Shown here: piece after piece, positions 21,949 through 32,112 of the stretch
Numbering within the stretch: the stretch's first letter is position 1
Layout of the letters: the number at the start of each line of letters is the position of its first letter
Assembly (NCBI GenBank): GCA_037127315.1
Contig: JBBBDQ010000754.1
Span: forward strand, 2,004,001-2,068,000
DNA: 64,000 bases
Source of the DNA: Ascarosepion bandense
Taxonomy: Eukaryota > Mollusca > Cephalopoda > Sepiida > Sepiidae
Direction: 5' to 3'
The notes under the pieces: generated by a model
The model's database searches: none
Told to the model about the DNA's origin: nothing
What the model saw: only the letters and a program-made list of their open reading frames with translations
Program-made: the position numbers and the translations under genes

Positions 21949-21949
21949 G
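18505..21949 (+). repeat. GATA microsatellite/minisatellite array, about 3.4 kb
   Basis: Runs of (GATA)4-15 are broken every 40-80 bp by the insert ATGAACAGGCGTAGA, often extended to AAGATTAGATAG. Several dozen such interruptions are present and highly alike, so this is a higher-order array, not a simple microsatellite. Point variants (GACA, CATAGA for CGTAGA) cluster by neighbourhood: GGCATAG units occur together near 21420-21610. The long open frames reading Tyr-Leu-Ser-Ile on the minus strand are repeat artefacts. Confidence 0.97.
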
Positions 21950-22129
21950 TCGAATATTCCTCAAATTTAAACAGTACTAAAATCTAAATAGAGGAACAGA
22001 TATCTGAATTCTACATATTAAGAATAATATTATGTACACTTGATAAACACGTCACATGAGCAATTTTGTCTGAATTAGAAATTTAATCTGGACACATCAC
22101 TCAATTCACCTTTAATTATAATTTTCACC

Positions 22130-22430
22130 TTTAATTATAAGGTAGTTTGATTGTTAAGAGGAGAGACTAGTATGATTGAAGGCAAACTGCTAGACAAAGG
22201 TAAGAGAAGGCAGTCTAATAAATTACTTGAATGAAGGAGAGCTGATAGACTACAGTGAGTTATGACAGACTGATAGATTTATATTACTCAAGGTAGACAA
22301 GTAGATTTGGTGAGTGAAGTTACTCTAGTGGAATAGGATGAATGAAGGTGATCTGATTGATTAGACTCTGGGAAGACTAGGGTGTTTGAAGGTAGATTGA
22401 TATGTTAGATGAATGAAGAGAGGCTGATGA
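22130..22430 (+). repeat. Degenerate 23-bp tandem theme in centre of palindromic element
   Basis: Phrases like GATTGAAGGCAAACTGCTAG, GAATGAAGGAGAGCTGATAG and GTTTGAAGGTAGATTGATAT recur at roughly 23- to 45-bp spacing. Confidence 0.5.
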
Positions 22431-22986
22431 TAAAAAACTAGCATGAGTTTTATTAAACGATCCAGCACAAGATATGGCCAAAACTATATAATTGATTCTT
22501 ATGAAATTATCGATTTCGTAAGAACACCTAATTCTCCACTGATGCAAACGTGTTTCCTCAGAAACTAATTCAGATGGCGTATGCAAAATGAGTCATTTAG
22601 CTCTTTAACCGAAACTTTTTATTTTACAATATGGTAAAATTTTCATTTAAATCACAGCCAATGAAATTTAAATTAAATAAAATTAAATTTACTTCGCAAA
22701 ATATGTCTTTGGCATTTTTTTCTATCCAATAACGTGCATATCATATTTCAGTCTATTTATTAATTTTCTTTTTTTTTTCAAAATATATTTTTCTCGGGTA
22801 ATTTTTAAAAAAATTATAATTAAAGGTGAATTGAGAGATGTGTCTAGATTAATTTTCTAATTCAGACAAAATTGCTCATGTGACGTGTTTATCAAGTGTA
22901 CATAATATTATTCTTAATATGTAGAATTCAGATAACTGTTCCTCTATTTAGACTTTAGAACTGTTTACATTTGAGGAATATTCGAC

Positions 22987-23048
<62 letters not shown>
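22987..23048 (+). repeat. (TCTA)n microsatellite, right arm
   Basis: About 15 uninterrupted TCTA units, the inverse of the left-arm GATA array but without the GGCGTAGA interruptions. Confidence 0.97.
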
Positions 23049-23125
23049 GCCCATTAAATATTACATTTTATGTTTCAAACAATACAAACCCAAGAGTCAT
23101 ACAAAGTTAATTATAACTAAATTCG

Positions 23126-23258
23126 ATAGTGGATATCGGCTCAGAACGAGAAATCGGGGAGCCGAGTTCGAATTCCAGCTGAATCCATTGCATTCACTTA
23201 AGCACAAATACCCTTGGGAAAGGTATTAATCCGTCTCTTCTCTCCAGTTCTACCCCAT
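23126..23258 (+). mobile_element. SINE-1 head, 3'-truncated
   Basis: GTGGATATCGGCTCAGAACG, GAGCCGAGTTCGAATTCCAG (B-box) and CTTGGGAAAGGTATTAATCC. It stops after CTCTCCAGTTCTACCCCATA. Confidence 0.8.
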
Positions 23259-23337
23259 ACAAAAAAGCAAACAGCAAAAACTCTTGCACTCTCAACTATA
23301 AGAATGAATGCCCTAACTACCACAAAATAGCACTTAT

Positions 23338-23590
23338 AAGTCAGTGAAGTGCCATACATGATACACGCTTGGGCGATCATGTCTCGAAAGAGACATGTCT
23401 GACTGGGCAGAAGATTATCCCGCAGTAGGTTGCCATTGCTTTCTGCGGTAGACTGGTTGCCGACCAAGGCTATAGAACCCAATCTGTTCTGCTATTTAAC
23501 CCATGAATGGAAGGAAGAGACGGGTTAATACCTTTCCCAATGGTATTTGCGCGTAAGTGAGTGCAATGGATTCAAATGGAATCACAACTA
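23338..23590 (-). mobile_element. SINE-1 body, head missing
   Basis: On the minus strand from GGATTCAAATGG-like to the CACTTCACTGACTT end, with the conserved GGTTCTATAGCCTTGG-like, TACTGCGGGATAATCTTCTG and GACATGATCGCCCAAGCGTG blocks. It faces the SINE-1 head at 23126. Confidence 0.8.
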
Positions 23591-24530
23591 AATTAACCGA
23601 GCACAAAATATTAAGCAGACTCTCATTAATAATGACTTCCCAAACCATATTGTAGATGAAGAAATAAAACGATATTTCAGACGCCACAACACATTAAACA
23701 AAATATGGTAATTCTACAAAAGACCCTAAACATATCAAACTCTTCGATTGCAACCAGATGCACGATTACTACAAACAGGATGAGAAAATAATAAAAAATC
23801 TCATTCGTACAAATATATCTAACGTTGATCCTAATAAAAAATTAAGTCTAATATTATTTTATAAAATGTACAATACTACTGATTTGATAGTTCGTAATAG
23901 CTCCTCCCCACCAACTGATGTGTTACATAAAACCAACATTATATATCAATTCAAATGTTCTTTGGGAGAATTTATCTCCGACAAAAAAACAAATGTATAT
24001 ATTGGAATTACAACAACCACATTAATTAAACGTCTTACGTTATATTTGTCTGACCATTACTCTATTTCTAGACATCTAAAACAGCATTCCTGTCTACATT
24101 CATAATATAAAAAAGAATAATCGATAATACAACTATTCTACATCAAGAAAATAACAAACGCAAACTACAGATTCTCGAGGCAATATTCATTAGAGCACTT
24201 AAGGCTGTCAATTAATAGAATCAGCTATGAATACTGTAGTAATTTTCTACAAAGGTTGTTAAAAGAACAATTTGCTCATGCTTTAACATGTGCATGACCA
24301 TGACATTACAACATATTAAAAAAATCCATTTTGGATAATTTTCAGGTTCTAATGAATGCTAGCAATTTATCAACCGTTATATTTGAAGCAGGAAAAAATG
24401 TACAGGAATTTTTAGCAACTCAGTTTTTCGGTTACATTTGTTACCATAACTTACACCCCTGAAGATGAACTCGCAAAGAGATTGAAAGTGCAACGGTATC
24501 TTAAAACTGAATGAAAATAACATCTGTCAA
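23591..24530 (+). pseudogene. Penelope-like element C-terminal region with GIY-YIG endonuclease
   Basis: Plus-strand frames: first LINNDFPNHIVDEEIKRYFR (23615-23680), typical of the linker after the reverse transcriptase in Penelope-like elements. After a stop comes the 115-codon frame 23758-24105, containing NIIYQFKCSLGEF, then NVYIGITTTTLIKRLTLYLS and ISRHLKQHSC. The Y-I-G-x-T-T-x-T-L-x-x-R-L pattern with the preceding C-x-C and following H-L is the GIY-YIG-type endonuclease of Penelope-like retroelements. The reverse transcriptase itself is absent (5' truncation) and stops break the frame. The downstream segment contains CTGAAGA (24459-24465) and GAAAG (24484-24488) with a short stem between them, reminiscent of the hammerhead ribozyme associated with these elements. 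Confidence 0.75.
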
Positions 24531-24701
24531 AGTTACAGCTCATTTCTGACATCTTTTGATTTTAATACGCGAAAGATTATCCGTTAGTATGAACGGATTT
24601 ATTAAAAATAAGCAAACATATTGTTTGAAATCTATTTAATCTGACATGTTCAAAAGGTAATTTGCAGCCTAAATACACAAGTATATATATATATATATAT
24701 A

Positions 24702-25546
24702 CTGGCATCATAGCCCGGCGTTGCCCGTGCAACTCAGAACATTTTAGTAGTAGGAGAAGATGCCAATGAGAGGAGTAGATTGCGTTTTTTTTTTCAGAAT
24801 TACAGGGGAAAATATTTACATTTTTCGTTGACTAAATGAATTTAACATAAAAATAAAAGTTATTTATTTTGTTTTACTGAAATTAGAAATATAAAACTAA
24901 TAAGCTTTCAGTTGAGAAATTTTCGAAGATTATTTAAAAATGTAGACATTTAATTTTAGAGGTAAAAATTACATTAATGCCACACGAACTACAGACAGTT
25001 AATTTCTTGCATAAAATATTTAACAAAAAAAAGCTTTGTTTTTTAATTTTCTTTTCTGAAGTATGAAATATTAAATATAAAAAAAAACTTAAATAATTAA
25101 ATTAACCACTGGCACTTTTTTATTTACATATTTTGTTTTTATTTGAAAAAAATCACTTTTTTTTAAAAATATTTCATTCGTTTCAAAATTACGGGTAACA
25201 ATATTCACATTTTTTTGTTGACTAAATTAATTTTAAAAAGTTGGAATAAAAATCAAATATAAAGGCTCTTTTTTTTAATAAAAAATATTTTAGCCGCGTT
25301 TGACGCGTATGATTTGATTTCTGTGATGTAATTCAGCAACCATCTTAGATTTTAGATGATTTGCAGAGCAAATGTTAAGAATCGGCTCCATTGGCAAAAA
25401 AGTGCGAAAGGGAAAATTGCTGAACTTAAATTCAAAAGGTATGTGTCGACCTGGCTTCCCTGTAGAATGTGACCCTAGAAAGTTTTAATGGCGTATCTTA
25501 AAAAATGTTGTCCTGCATAGGGAACAGTCACACAGATTACAGATTG

Positions 25547-25598
<52 letters not shown>
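24702..25598 (-). mobile_element. Helitron-A, 5' end extended into a TA microsatellite
   Basis: The minus-strand 3' end reads GGGCAACGCCGGG, CTATGATG, CCAG (for CTAG) followed by T. The 5' end reads AAGGCAATCTGTAATCTGTG preceded by a long TA run (25551-25598), which is the expanded form of the TATATATATAAAAGG Helitron start. The interior matches 6694-7426 with additional repeats of the AATATTTACATTTTT-TTGACTAAA theme. Confidence 0.75.
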
Positions 25599-25601
<3 letters not shown>

Positions 25602-25889
25602 GTAAGTGCACTTGGGTAGTAACTTTTCCTTCACACAGGTTTCATCTAACATAACATATAAGAGAAAACGAATACTATTAAATGTAATCTTACAATAAGC
25701 AATCTATCAATGTAAATGCCTCTGACAAGAGTCTATCTTTTCATAAGTAAAATAGCCATATCGTATATTAATACATCATTTATCAGAAGCTTTGTCTGTC
25801 ACTATTATGAACAAAATACTAAAAAAGGCGTTTAGCCACCCACAATTTACAATTGGCTATAAGGAAAATTACATTTGATAACACAATCA
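25599..25889. other. Unassigned spacer
   Basis: Nothing recognised. Confidence 0.3.
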
Positions 25890-26515
25890 TCCTTTATAAA
25901 TGCCATAAATACTGCTACCACATGTGGTCGGGTGCCCCTACTATTAACCTTGAGGTTTTTGACAAAATCAAACAGAGAATCTGTAATGTGATCGATCCCG
26001 AGATTGCAGCTCAGATGCAGTCACTTTCTCACCAGCGTAATGTGGCTTCCCTATGACTCTTCTACAAATACCTTCATTACTTCTGCTCCGATGAACTTAG
26101 CTCACCGGTACCCGCTATATATGATCTTGGTCGTGCTACTAGACTAGCAACTAGGTCCCCCTTTTACTGAGAAATCAATAAAATGTAACCACTACAACTC
26201 TCAGTTTCTTTTCTCGCACTTCCCGCCCGTGGAATTTCCTTCCGTATACTTGCTTACCCGACAGCTATAATCTGCAAGAATTTAAATATAAAGTCAATAG
26301 TCATCTCCTATCTCTCTGACTCACATACTCCCCTCATGTTTTTTTTCTCTGTCTACTTCATGCCCATCACACCAGTATTTCCCATCCTTCTCTTACCAAT
26401 TTCCTGACACTTCCTGTAACCTTTCCCTCTTTCGCCTTTCCTTCCTTTTTTATGTAACCCCCTGTACATCAGTGTCAGTAAATCTGCCTTTCTTGGGTGA
26501 AATGATAAAAAAAAA
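25890..26515 (+). pseudogene. LINE-B C-terminal region and 3' end
   Basis: It encodes HKYCYHMWSGAPTINLEVFD, KIKQRICNVIDPEIAAQMQS and LSHQRNVASL, then a stop and frameshifts through the TRLATRSPF and FKYKVNSHLL equivalents. It ends in the LINE-B terminus (CCCCCTGTACATCAGTG, then GCCTTTCTTGGGTGAAATGA and A-run at 26505). Confidence 0.75.
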
Positions 26516-26975
26516 CCCCAAAAAACCGAAAACATCTCGCTATCAGAGAAACACTCTATTTTCAGCATCTAGCACACAGTATAAATCACACCTTCTTAAT
26601 AAAGAACATTATGTTTTAAATAATTGTTTTGTTTTATAAAAAGAAAAAAATCTCTAAACCGATTTCTATCAACATTTTTTTCGCGGGTCTCAGAGGAAAC
26701 GTTATTACTATATAGGAATCATGTACTAGACCTGAAAAAATCAATCTTGAAAACAAATTATCAACAATCAACGATGAGATTTCTTAAAAATGCCTAAAGA
26801 AGTGGCCCAATGCGCATATGACAACAGACGCAACAGACAATCTTTAGACTCCGTCAGCTCCACCAAACAGAACATTTTAAGTTATTTACAAAAAGAAAAT
26901 ATTAACTCGAATACGAGAGACAAAGAAAATTAATTAATTTTGTTTTACTTTTTCAAGCATTTTTACATGTTTTTA
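26516..26975. other. Unassigned AT-rich DNA
   Basis: Nothing recognised. Confidence 0.4.
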
Positions 26976-26979
26976 CGTG

Positions 26980-27454
26980 TGTAATATAACAATCTGGCCC
27001 CACCCGAGGAAGTGATGCAAGCGATGGTGTTTCCCGTCGGTGAAGGGGGCGGCGAAACGACAAGACAGGTGTTTGTGAAATACATCCTGTCGAGGCCGGA
27101 GCGGATGTCGTTTGACCTTATTTCCGACAGCGGCGGAAATGACTACGGAGGCAAACAGAACAGGTGTCTCTGGGAATTACGTGGTCGTTGCGTGGGCGAG
27201 GCAGGACCGGAAGGAAAGTCCCGGTTCTAGAAGACTATATAAAGACCTCGACACATGGATTCGCCAGCAGAGAACGGCCAGTGGAAGCAGAGGGACACCA
27301 CAGGCAAAAACTACACTCCCGTCAACCCATTCTATGTGCGCTCTCACTCTCCTGTTCTCTATTCCACACGGTTCGTCGTCATTAATAAAAATATGACCTT
27401 ATATTTTTATATATGCGTGTTTGTTGTTTTGTCGTCGTACGGCGATATATAACA
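26980..27454 (+). mobile_element. Solo LTR, 475 bp, with target-site duplication
   Basis: The unit starts TGTAATATAACAATCTGG and ends CGATATATAACA, so it has TG...CA termini with a short inverted-repeat character. CGTG occurs directly on both sides (26976-26979 and 27455-27458), a 4-bp target duplication (or ACGTG, 5 bp, with one ambiguous base). Inside are a TATA box TATATAAAG (27236-27243) and a polyadenylation signal AATAAA (27384-27389), in the right order for a plus-strand LTR with U3, R and U5. No primer-binding site or coding region follows, so the internal part was lost by LTR-LTR recombination. The LTR is much GC-richer than the flanks. The family is probably Gypsy-like but is not determined. 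Short open frames inside it are not genes. Confidence 0.85.
27236..27243 (+). promoter_or_regulatory. TATA box of the solo LTR
   Basis: TATATAAAG, placed 257 bp into the LTR and about 145 bp before the AATAAA signal. Confidence 0.6.
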
Positions 27455-27458
27455 CGTG

Positions 27459-28149
27459 TCGTAGGAGTAAAGAAGTACTAAACTAGTCTACGTTATTTGT
27501 GTTTTAAACGACTGTGTTTCTTTTCATAAATCCATTACTTATATATTAGTAATTGAGAAGTTACTTTGCAAAAATCTTTACTCTCGTACATAATCTCTTG
27601 AGCCGGTGTGCAAGAGTAGGCTCATAAAAATAACACGTTAATAATATATCATCAGCATTCTTAGAAGTATATAACTAAGACCATATTTATTACATTCTTC
27701 ACTGTGAGGTGTGTTTAAATTAACAACGACGGGGACAACCATATTATGAATTCTCTTTGGTATATAGCATTCTTCGACCTCCACATTATGTTCGTATTAA
27801 TTGATAGAAAATACATTTAAAATTTTCGCACAAATAAGCGTTAAACCGAATTGGAATTTGATTGGCAAATAAATTAGATTTTATTGTTGATTGCAATTGG
27901 TTTGGAGCCAATATATTGAAAAAAACATCGACGAATTATACGAAACCGTTTGGAGAAAAATTTCAGTTTTTTAAAAAATAATTTCTCTCTTTAACGATGT
28001 AAGAATGACTTGCAAACACACGGAAACGCTCGGACAAGGGACAAAGCCGCTTAAAAATCTAAAATTTAGACATTTAATAATTTCTTTATTTAGTTTGATT
28101 GTATCATTTACTCTGAAATACTTACTGTGAATTATATAAATAACAGGTT
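27459..28149. other. Unassigned AT-rich DNA
   Basis: Nothing recognised. Confidence 0.4.
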
Positions 28150-30790
28150 GTTATTTGTATCAATTGCTAATCAAAATTTAATAATGACAATTTGCTGTAA
28201 TAAAAATTAAAGATATGTTACAATCACTAATACTACTGGTGAAAATCAAGGAATTCACATTAAAATGAACGAAGACAAAATAAGGTTGGGTCACTATGTC
28301 GATCCAGGATGTTTTTTTTCCACCTGAATCCATCCTGCATATATATAAGTCAACCATCCGTCCGTGCATGGAGTACTGCTGCCATTTATGGTCAGCTGCC
28401 CCTGCCGTTCTCCTCAGTGTTCTTGACAGGCTCCAAAGGAGAGTCTGTAATGTGATAGGTACTGATCTGGCGACGCAACTGCAGCCACTTCCCCATCGTC
28501 GAAATGTGGCCTCCCTTTGTCTGTTCTATAAATACTTTCATGGCTTCTGCTCAGACGAACGTAAGTCACTGATGTTTACTCGTGCAATCAGACTGGCAAC
28601 TGGGTCCCACCCATTCACAGTCAGGTTAAACAAATGCAGACGACAATTCTACTCCTGCAGCTTCTTCTCTCGCACTTCCCGCCTGTGGAACTCGCTCCCG
28701 TATTCTTGCTTTCCTGATGGCTACAACCTCCAGAAATTTAAATGCAAAGTCAATACTCATCTACTAACCACTGGACTCTAGCTCTCTCCCCACCCCCTAT
28801 AACCTTCCCTTTCTCTCCACCTATGTATCTGTCATCGCACCTGCTTTCTCAGCTTTCTATTGTTCCTTTCTAACTAGTTTGTACTCCTCACTCTTTTCTA
28901 ATTAATCTTTTTACATTTATGTAGCCTCTCCACATCAGTGGCGTTTCCGCCTTGCTCGGGGTGAAATGATTAAAAAAAAAAAATACTTCCGGAAATAGAA
29001 ATTCAAATAAAAAGTACAACTAATGATATTATTAGAATGAATAAAGCAATTGAAATTAAAATGGAAAAAATCTGTGCCAAAAAGTAACAATTGTTGACAA
29101 TATTTCCTGTAATAAAAATAAAGATATTACTATTGATAATACTAATAGTAGAAATCAAGCAATCGAAATTAAAATGAAAGGGGCATGAGTAAAAAAAAAA
29201 AATATATGGTTGACAGTGCTTCCTGTAATAAAAAAAAAAGGAAAATAATACAACTACAAAAAATACTTTAGCGAACAAAACAATTGGTATTAAAATGAAA
29301 GAAATCCGAGTCAGTAATAATATATGCTTGACAATGACTCTTGGGAAAACGATATATACATTTTACAAATCTAAGACAATTTTAGGAGGAAAAAAGTTTA
29401 GTATGACTCGTTTTGTTCAGATTAAATTGATGTTCACATTGATGAGACAACGCATGGGAACGAATGAAATAGGACGCTAAATATTCTAATTATATAGTTT
29501 TCTATTAATTTTAAAGTTAAATTCTAAAATGTAAATTTCCTACTCGTCGAAATAAAACAATTATAAGTAAAATGAAATATATTCTAGCAGAAAATGAATA
29601 ATTGTTGCTAATACTTCATATAATCAAAATTCCTGATTATATTACTACTATAAATTCTACTAGTGGAAAAAACAATTTTAATGAAGATGAAAGAAATTCT
29701 ATCCAAAAATGAAGAATGTTGCTTTAAATTTCTTCATTTAATATAAAATTTCATATAATATCCCTACTAATAATCTTAGTAATGGAAATAATCAAATTAT
29801 TACATGTTAAAAATTAATAATGCTCGAAAAATAATCTTGTGAATATAAATTCTAAATAATATTAGTAATTCTGATAGTAGTAATTAAAATAATATAAGTG
29901 AAATTAGCATGGAATAAATAAATAAAAAGTTAATAATGATATGAATACTTTAAGATAATATTACTATTCATAATACTATCTGTAGTAGCAGAGCAATACT
30001 TATCAAATATTTGTAATGGTTGACTATTCTTGATCATATAAAATATTACGACCATATTAATTCTACTAATAGTTATCATGGAATTAAAAAGAATTGAATT
30101 TAAGAAGACAGAAATACTATTTTAAATGAATAATGATCATCAATGTTTCCGTTAATAAAAAACCAAGATAATACTACCACTACTAATAATATTTTTGGAA
30201 TTAAAATCATTGGGACTCGGAGGAAAGAAACACTAGTCAAAATGAATAATGGTGACAAAGACTTGTTGACAATACATTCAAAATACGAATAATAAAATAA
30301 AGTGAAAATTAATTCAATTGAAATTCGGAGGAAAGATGCATTAGTTAAAAAAATGAAGACAACGCTTGGTCGAATATTAATTCTAATATTAAAATCAATG
30401 AGAAATAATGCAATTGAAACGAAGATGAAATACTAATAAAAAGAAAATAGTAGTGGACAATGATTCAGCTAAATAAATTTCAATATTATTTTAATATTAC
30501 TAATTCTACTAAATGTAAATAAAGCAATAAAAATAGAAAAAGACAATGTTATTAAAAATGGATAGTGTATGACAGTATTTTATCTAATAAACAGATATAG
30601 TATTACGGTTAAAATAATGAAAAAAATAAAGTCTTAGATGTGAACTGAAGAAAATCTAATCATACCTGATATAACGTTGTTACTACTACAAATGTTATTC
30701 ATATTATAAATAGATGAAATGATGACAAATAATATTAAATCATTAATTGTGATTGACAATGCCCCATGTAATAAATACGCATAATATCAT
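28150..30790 (+). repeat. Degenerate AT-rich tandem array, about 110-125-bp unit, split by LINE-B
   Basis: The theme TTGACAATGTTTCCTGTAAT, then AAATAAAGATATTACTA, CTAGTGGAAATAAAGCAATT and GAAATTAAAATGAAAGAAAT, then AAAAATGAATAATG recurs through this stretch (for example 28190, 29091, 29206, 29326, 29610, 30480, 30750). About 15-18 diverged units are visible. The LINE-B copy at 28285-28985 sits inside the array. Units differ by many indels, so the array is old. Confidence 0.7.
28285..28985 (+). pseudogene. LINE-B, best-preserved C-terminal coding region
   Basis: A 161-codon open frame (28296-28781) runs unbroken from SILHIYKSTIRPCMEYCCHL, through WSAAPAVLLSVLDRLQRRV, CNVIGTDLATQLQPLPHRRN, LCLFYKYFHGFCSDERKSL, the SHPFTV block, FFSRTSRLWNSLPYSCFPDG and YNLQKFKCKVNTHLLTTGL to a TAG. 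This is the conserved end of the single ORF2 of a CR1/jockey-like LINE, after the reverse transcriptase. It is followed by about 200 bp of 3' UTR and the family terminus at 28925-28985. It is the youngest-looking LINE-B copy in the window, but the RT is absent. Confidence 0.85.
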
Positions 30791-31310
30791 TCTATGGTGA
30801 ATGTTTTCACTCTCATTTGCACCTAGGTATTTATAAGCTTCTTCTGGCTTCAGTTCTTTTATTGTTACAGCAGGGTCTAAGCTAATTGAGGAGGTTTGTT
30901 GTAGTGATCCACGTAAAACTGTAGCTTTAACACATTTATTCAAATTGAATTTCATTCCAATGTCTTCGCTGAAGTATTTTACAGTTTGCAGAGAACGTTC
31001 CAGCTCATTATCATTCTTAGCATACAACTTTCAGTCATCCATGTAAAATAGATGGCTTATTTTCTTTTGGCAAATTTTATAACCACATTCTGTCTTATTA
31101 AGTTGACTGGTTAATGCTATTAATGATATGCAGAATAGTAAGGGAGACAAGAAATCTCCTTGAAATATACCTCTTTTGATGTTTATTTCATCAGACTTAT
31201 AGGTTCCATTTATATGATTGAGGTAAAGGGATGTTTTCCATATAGACATGTATTGTTTGATGAAATTGATGATGACGGGTGATATCTTGTATATATTTAA
31301 AGTCTTTAAA
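30743..31310 (-). pseudogene. R4/Dong-like LINE: reverse transcriptase fragment
   Basis: Minus strand: MSIWKTSLYLNHINGTYKSD, EINIKRGIFQGDFLSPLLFC (the RT motif with Q-G-D-x-L-S-P-L-L-F), and the catalytic YMDD box ending at about 31034. The next frame continues with LYAKNDNELERSLQTVKYFS, GMKFNLNKCVKATVLRG and ELKPEEAYKYLGANESENI. These are motifs of the RT palm and thumb. There is one frame change or stop right after YMDD. It stops at about 30743 in the degenerate tandem array. Confidence 0.75.
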
Positions 31311-31319
31311 ATCCAGAAA

Positions 31320-32112
31320 TGTTATTATTATTATTAATAATTTTATTATTATTATCTCATTTTTCATCATATTTCGATTTCTGCTTTGGTCTCACTACCA
31401 ACCAAGTCTGCGGGGAGACATAAGGCAGGTCGTGGCGTGTTGTTATGGTACCATTTCATGTTTCTTCTATCTCCCCTATCATCCCTAGCGTTACATAGAC
31501 AAAGTTTACCTTAGTGTGTGGGCTGTACTTAATAAGACAATTTTTTGTATATCTCTTAAGCTGGGGTTTCCAGGGATTCTTTCAATGTCTTGTTTTGTTC
31601 CATTTTTTATCATTCCAAGTGCACCTACTATCACTGGCACAACTCTTGTTTTCAATTTCCACATTTTTTCTATTTCAATTTCCAGGTCTTTATATTTTGA
31701 CAGTTTTTCAAATTCCTTGGTTGCTATGTTACAATCCACTGGACAAGCCATATCAATTAATAGACGAGTTTTCTCTTTCTGGTTTTTAACAATAATGTCT
31801 GGCCTGTTTGCTTCAATTTTTCTGTCTGTGTAGATAGTGTAATCCCATAGAATGGTGACATCTTCTATTTCTGTAACCGGTGCTGGGTGATGTTCATACC
31901 AGTGTTTGTTTAGAGATTTTCCATAGTGTTTACACATTGTCCAATGTAAATATTGTCCCACTATATCATGGCGATTTTTATATTCATTTGGGGCAAGCAC
32001 AGAACAGCTTGAGATTAGGTGGTCTGTTGTTTCTTGGTGTTTATCACAAAACCTGCATTTTGGGTCCATATTATTATGCATAATATTTGCCTAAATTATT
32101 ATTATTATTATT
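31320..32112 (-). pseudogene. R4/Dong-like LINE: zinc knuckle and restriction-like endonuclease end, flanked by TTA repeats
   Basis: The 191-codon open frame 32081-31506 on the minus strand begins at MHNNMDPKCRFCDKHQETTD. Its C-x2-C...H-x4-C knuckle (CRFC, HLISSC) is followed by YKNRHDIVGQYLHW and the restriction-like endonuclease block LWDYTIYTDRKIEANRPDII, KTRLLIDMACPVD and KLSKYKDLEIEIEKMWKLKT, then VVPVIVGALGMI. The P-D...D spacing fits the PD-(D/E)XK fold of LINEs that lack an AP endonuclease. The copy is bounded by TTATTATTATTA at 32094-32112 and at 31321-31352, in keeping with Dong-type insertion into TAA repeats. On the minus strand it lies upstream of the RT fragment at 30743-31310, the reverse of the normal order, so the two are separate copies or rearranged. 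Confidence 0.8.

Larger units (their letters stand above)
18428..23127. mobile_element. Foldback-like palindromic element carrying GATA/TATC arrays in its arms
   Basis: Outer flank 18428-18504 (from CGAAATTTAGTTATAATTTA through GACTCTTGGGTTTGTATTGT) is the inverse of 23049-23127. Inner flank 21947-22128 (from TGTCGAATATTCCTCAAATT through CACGTCACATGAGCAATTTT) is the inverse of 22812-22992. Between outer and inner flank lies a GATA array on the left (3.4 kb) and a TCTA array on the right (about 60 bp), so each arm has the order outer flank, tetranucleotide array, inner flank. The centre (22129-22811) is unique and contains degenerate 23-bp repeats. No transposase is visible. The design fits a foldback DNA transposon or a segmental inverted duplication; the right end abuts a SINE-1 copy. 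Confidence 0.75.

Noticed and set aside
18505..21949. CRISPR-like look of regular repeats with inserts
   Set aside because: The inserts are near-identical and the separating runs are simple GATA of variable length; eukaryotic context, no cas genes.
27012..27452. Several open frames of 65-94 codons
   Set aside because: All inside the solo LTR; GC-richer sequence leaves fewer stops. No motif.
28296..28781. 161-codon frame as a host gene
   Set aside because: Multi-copy in the window with the same 3' terminus and poly-A; it is LINE-B.
31506..32081. Intact 191-codon frame as a host nuclease gene
   Set aside because: Motif order (zinc knuckle then PD-(D/E)XK) is that of a LINE C-terminus and TTA repeats flank it.
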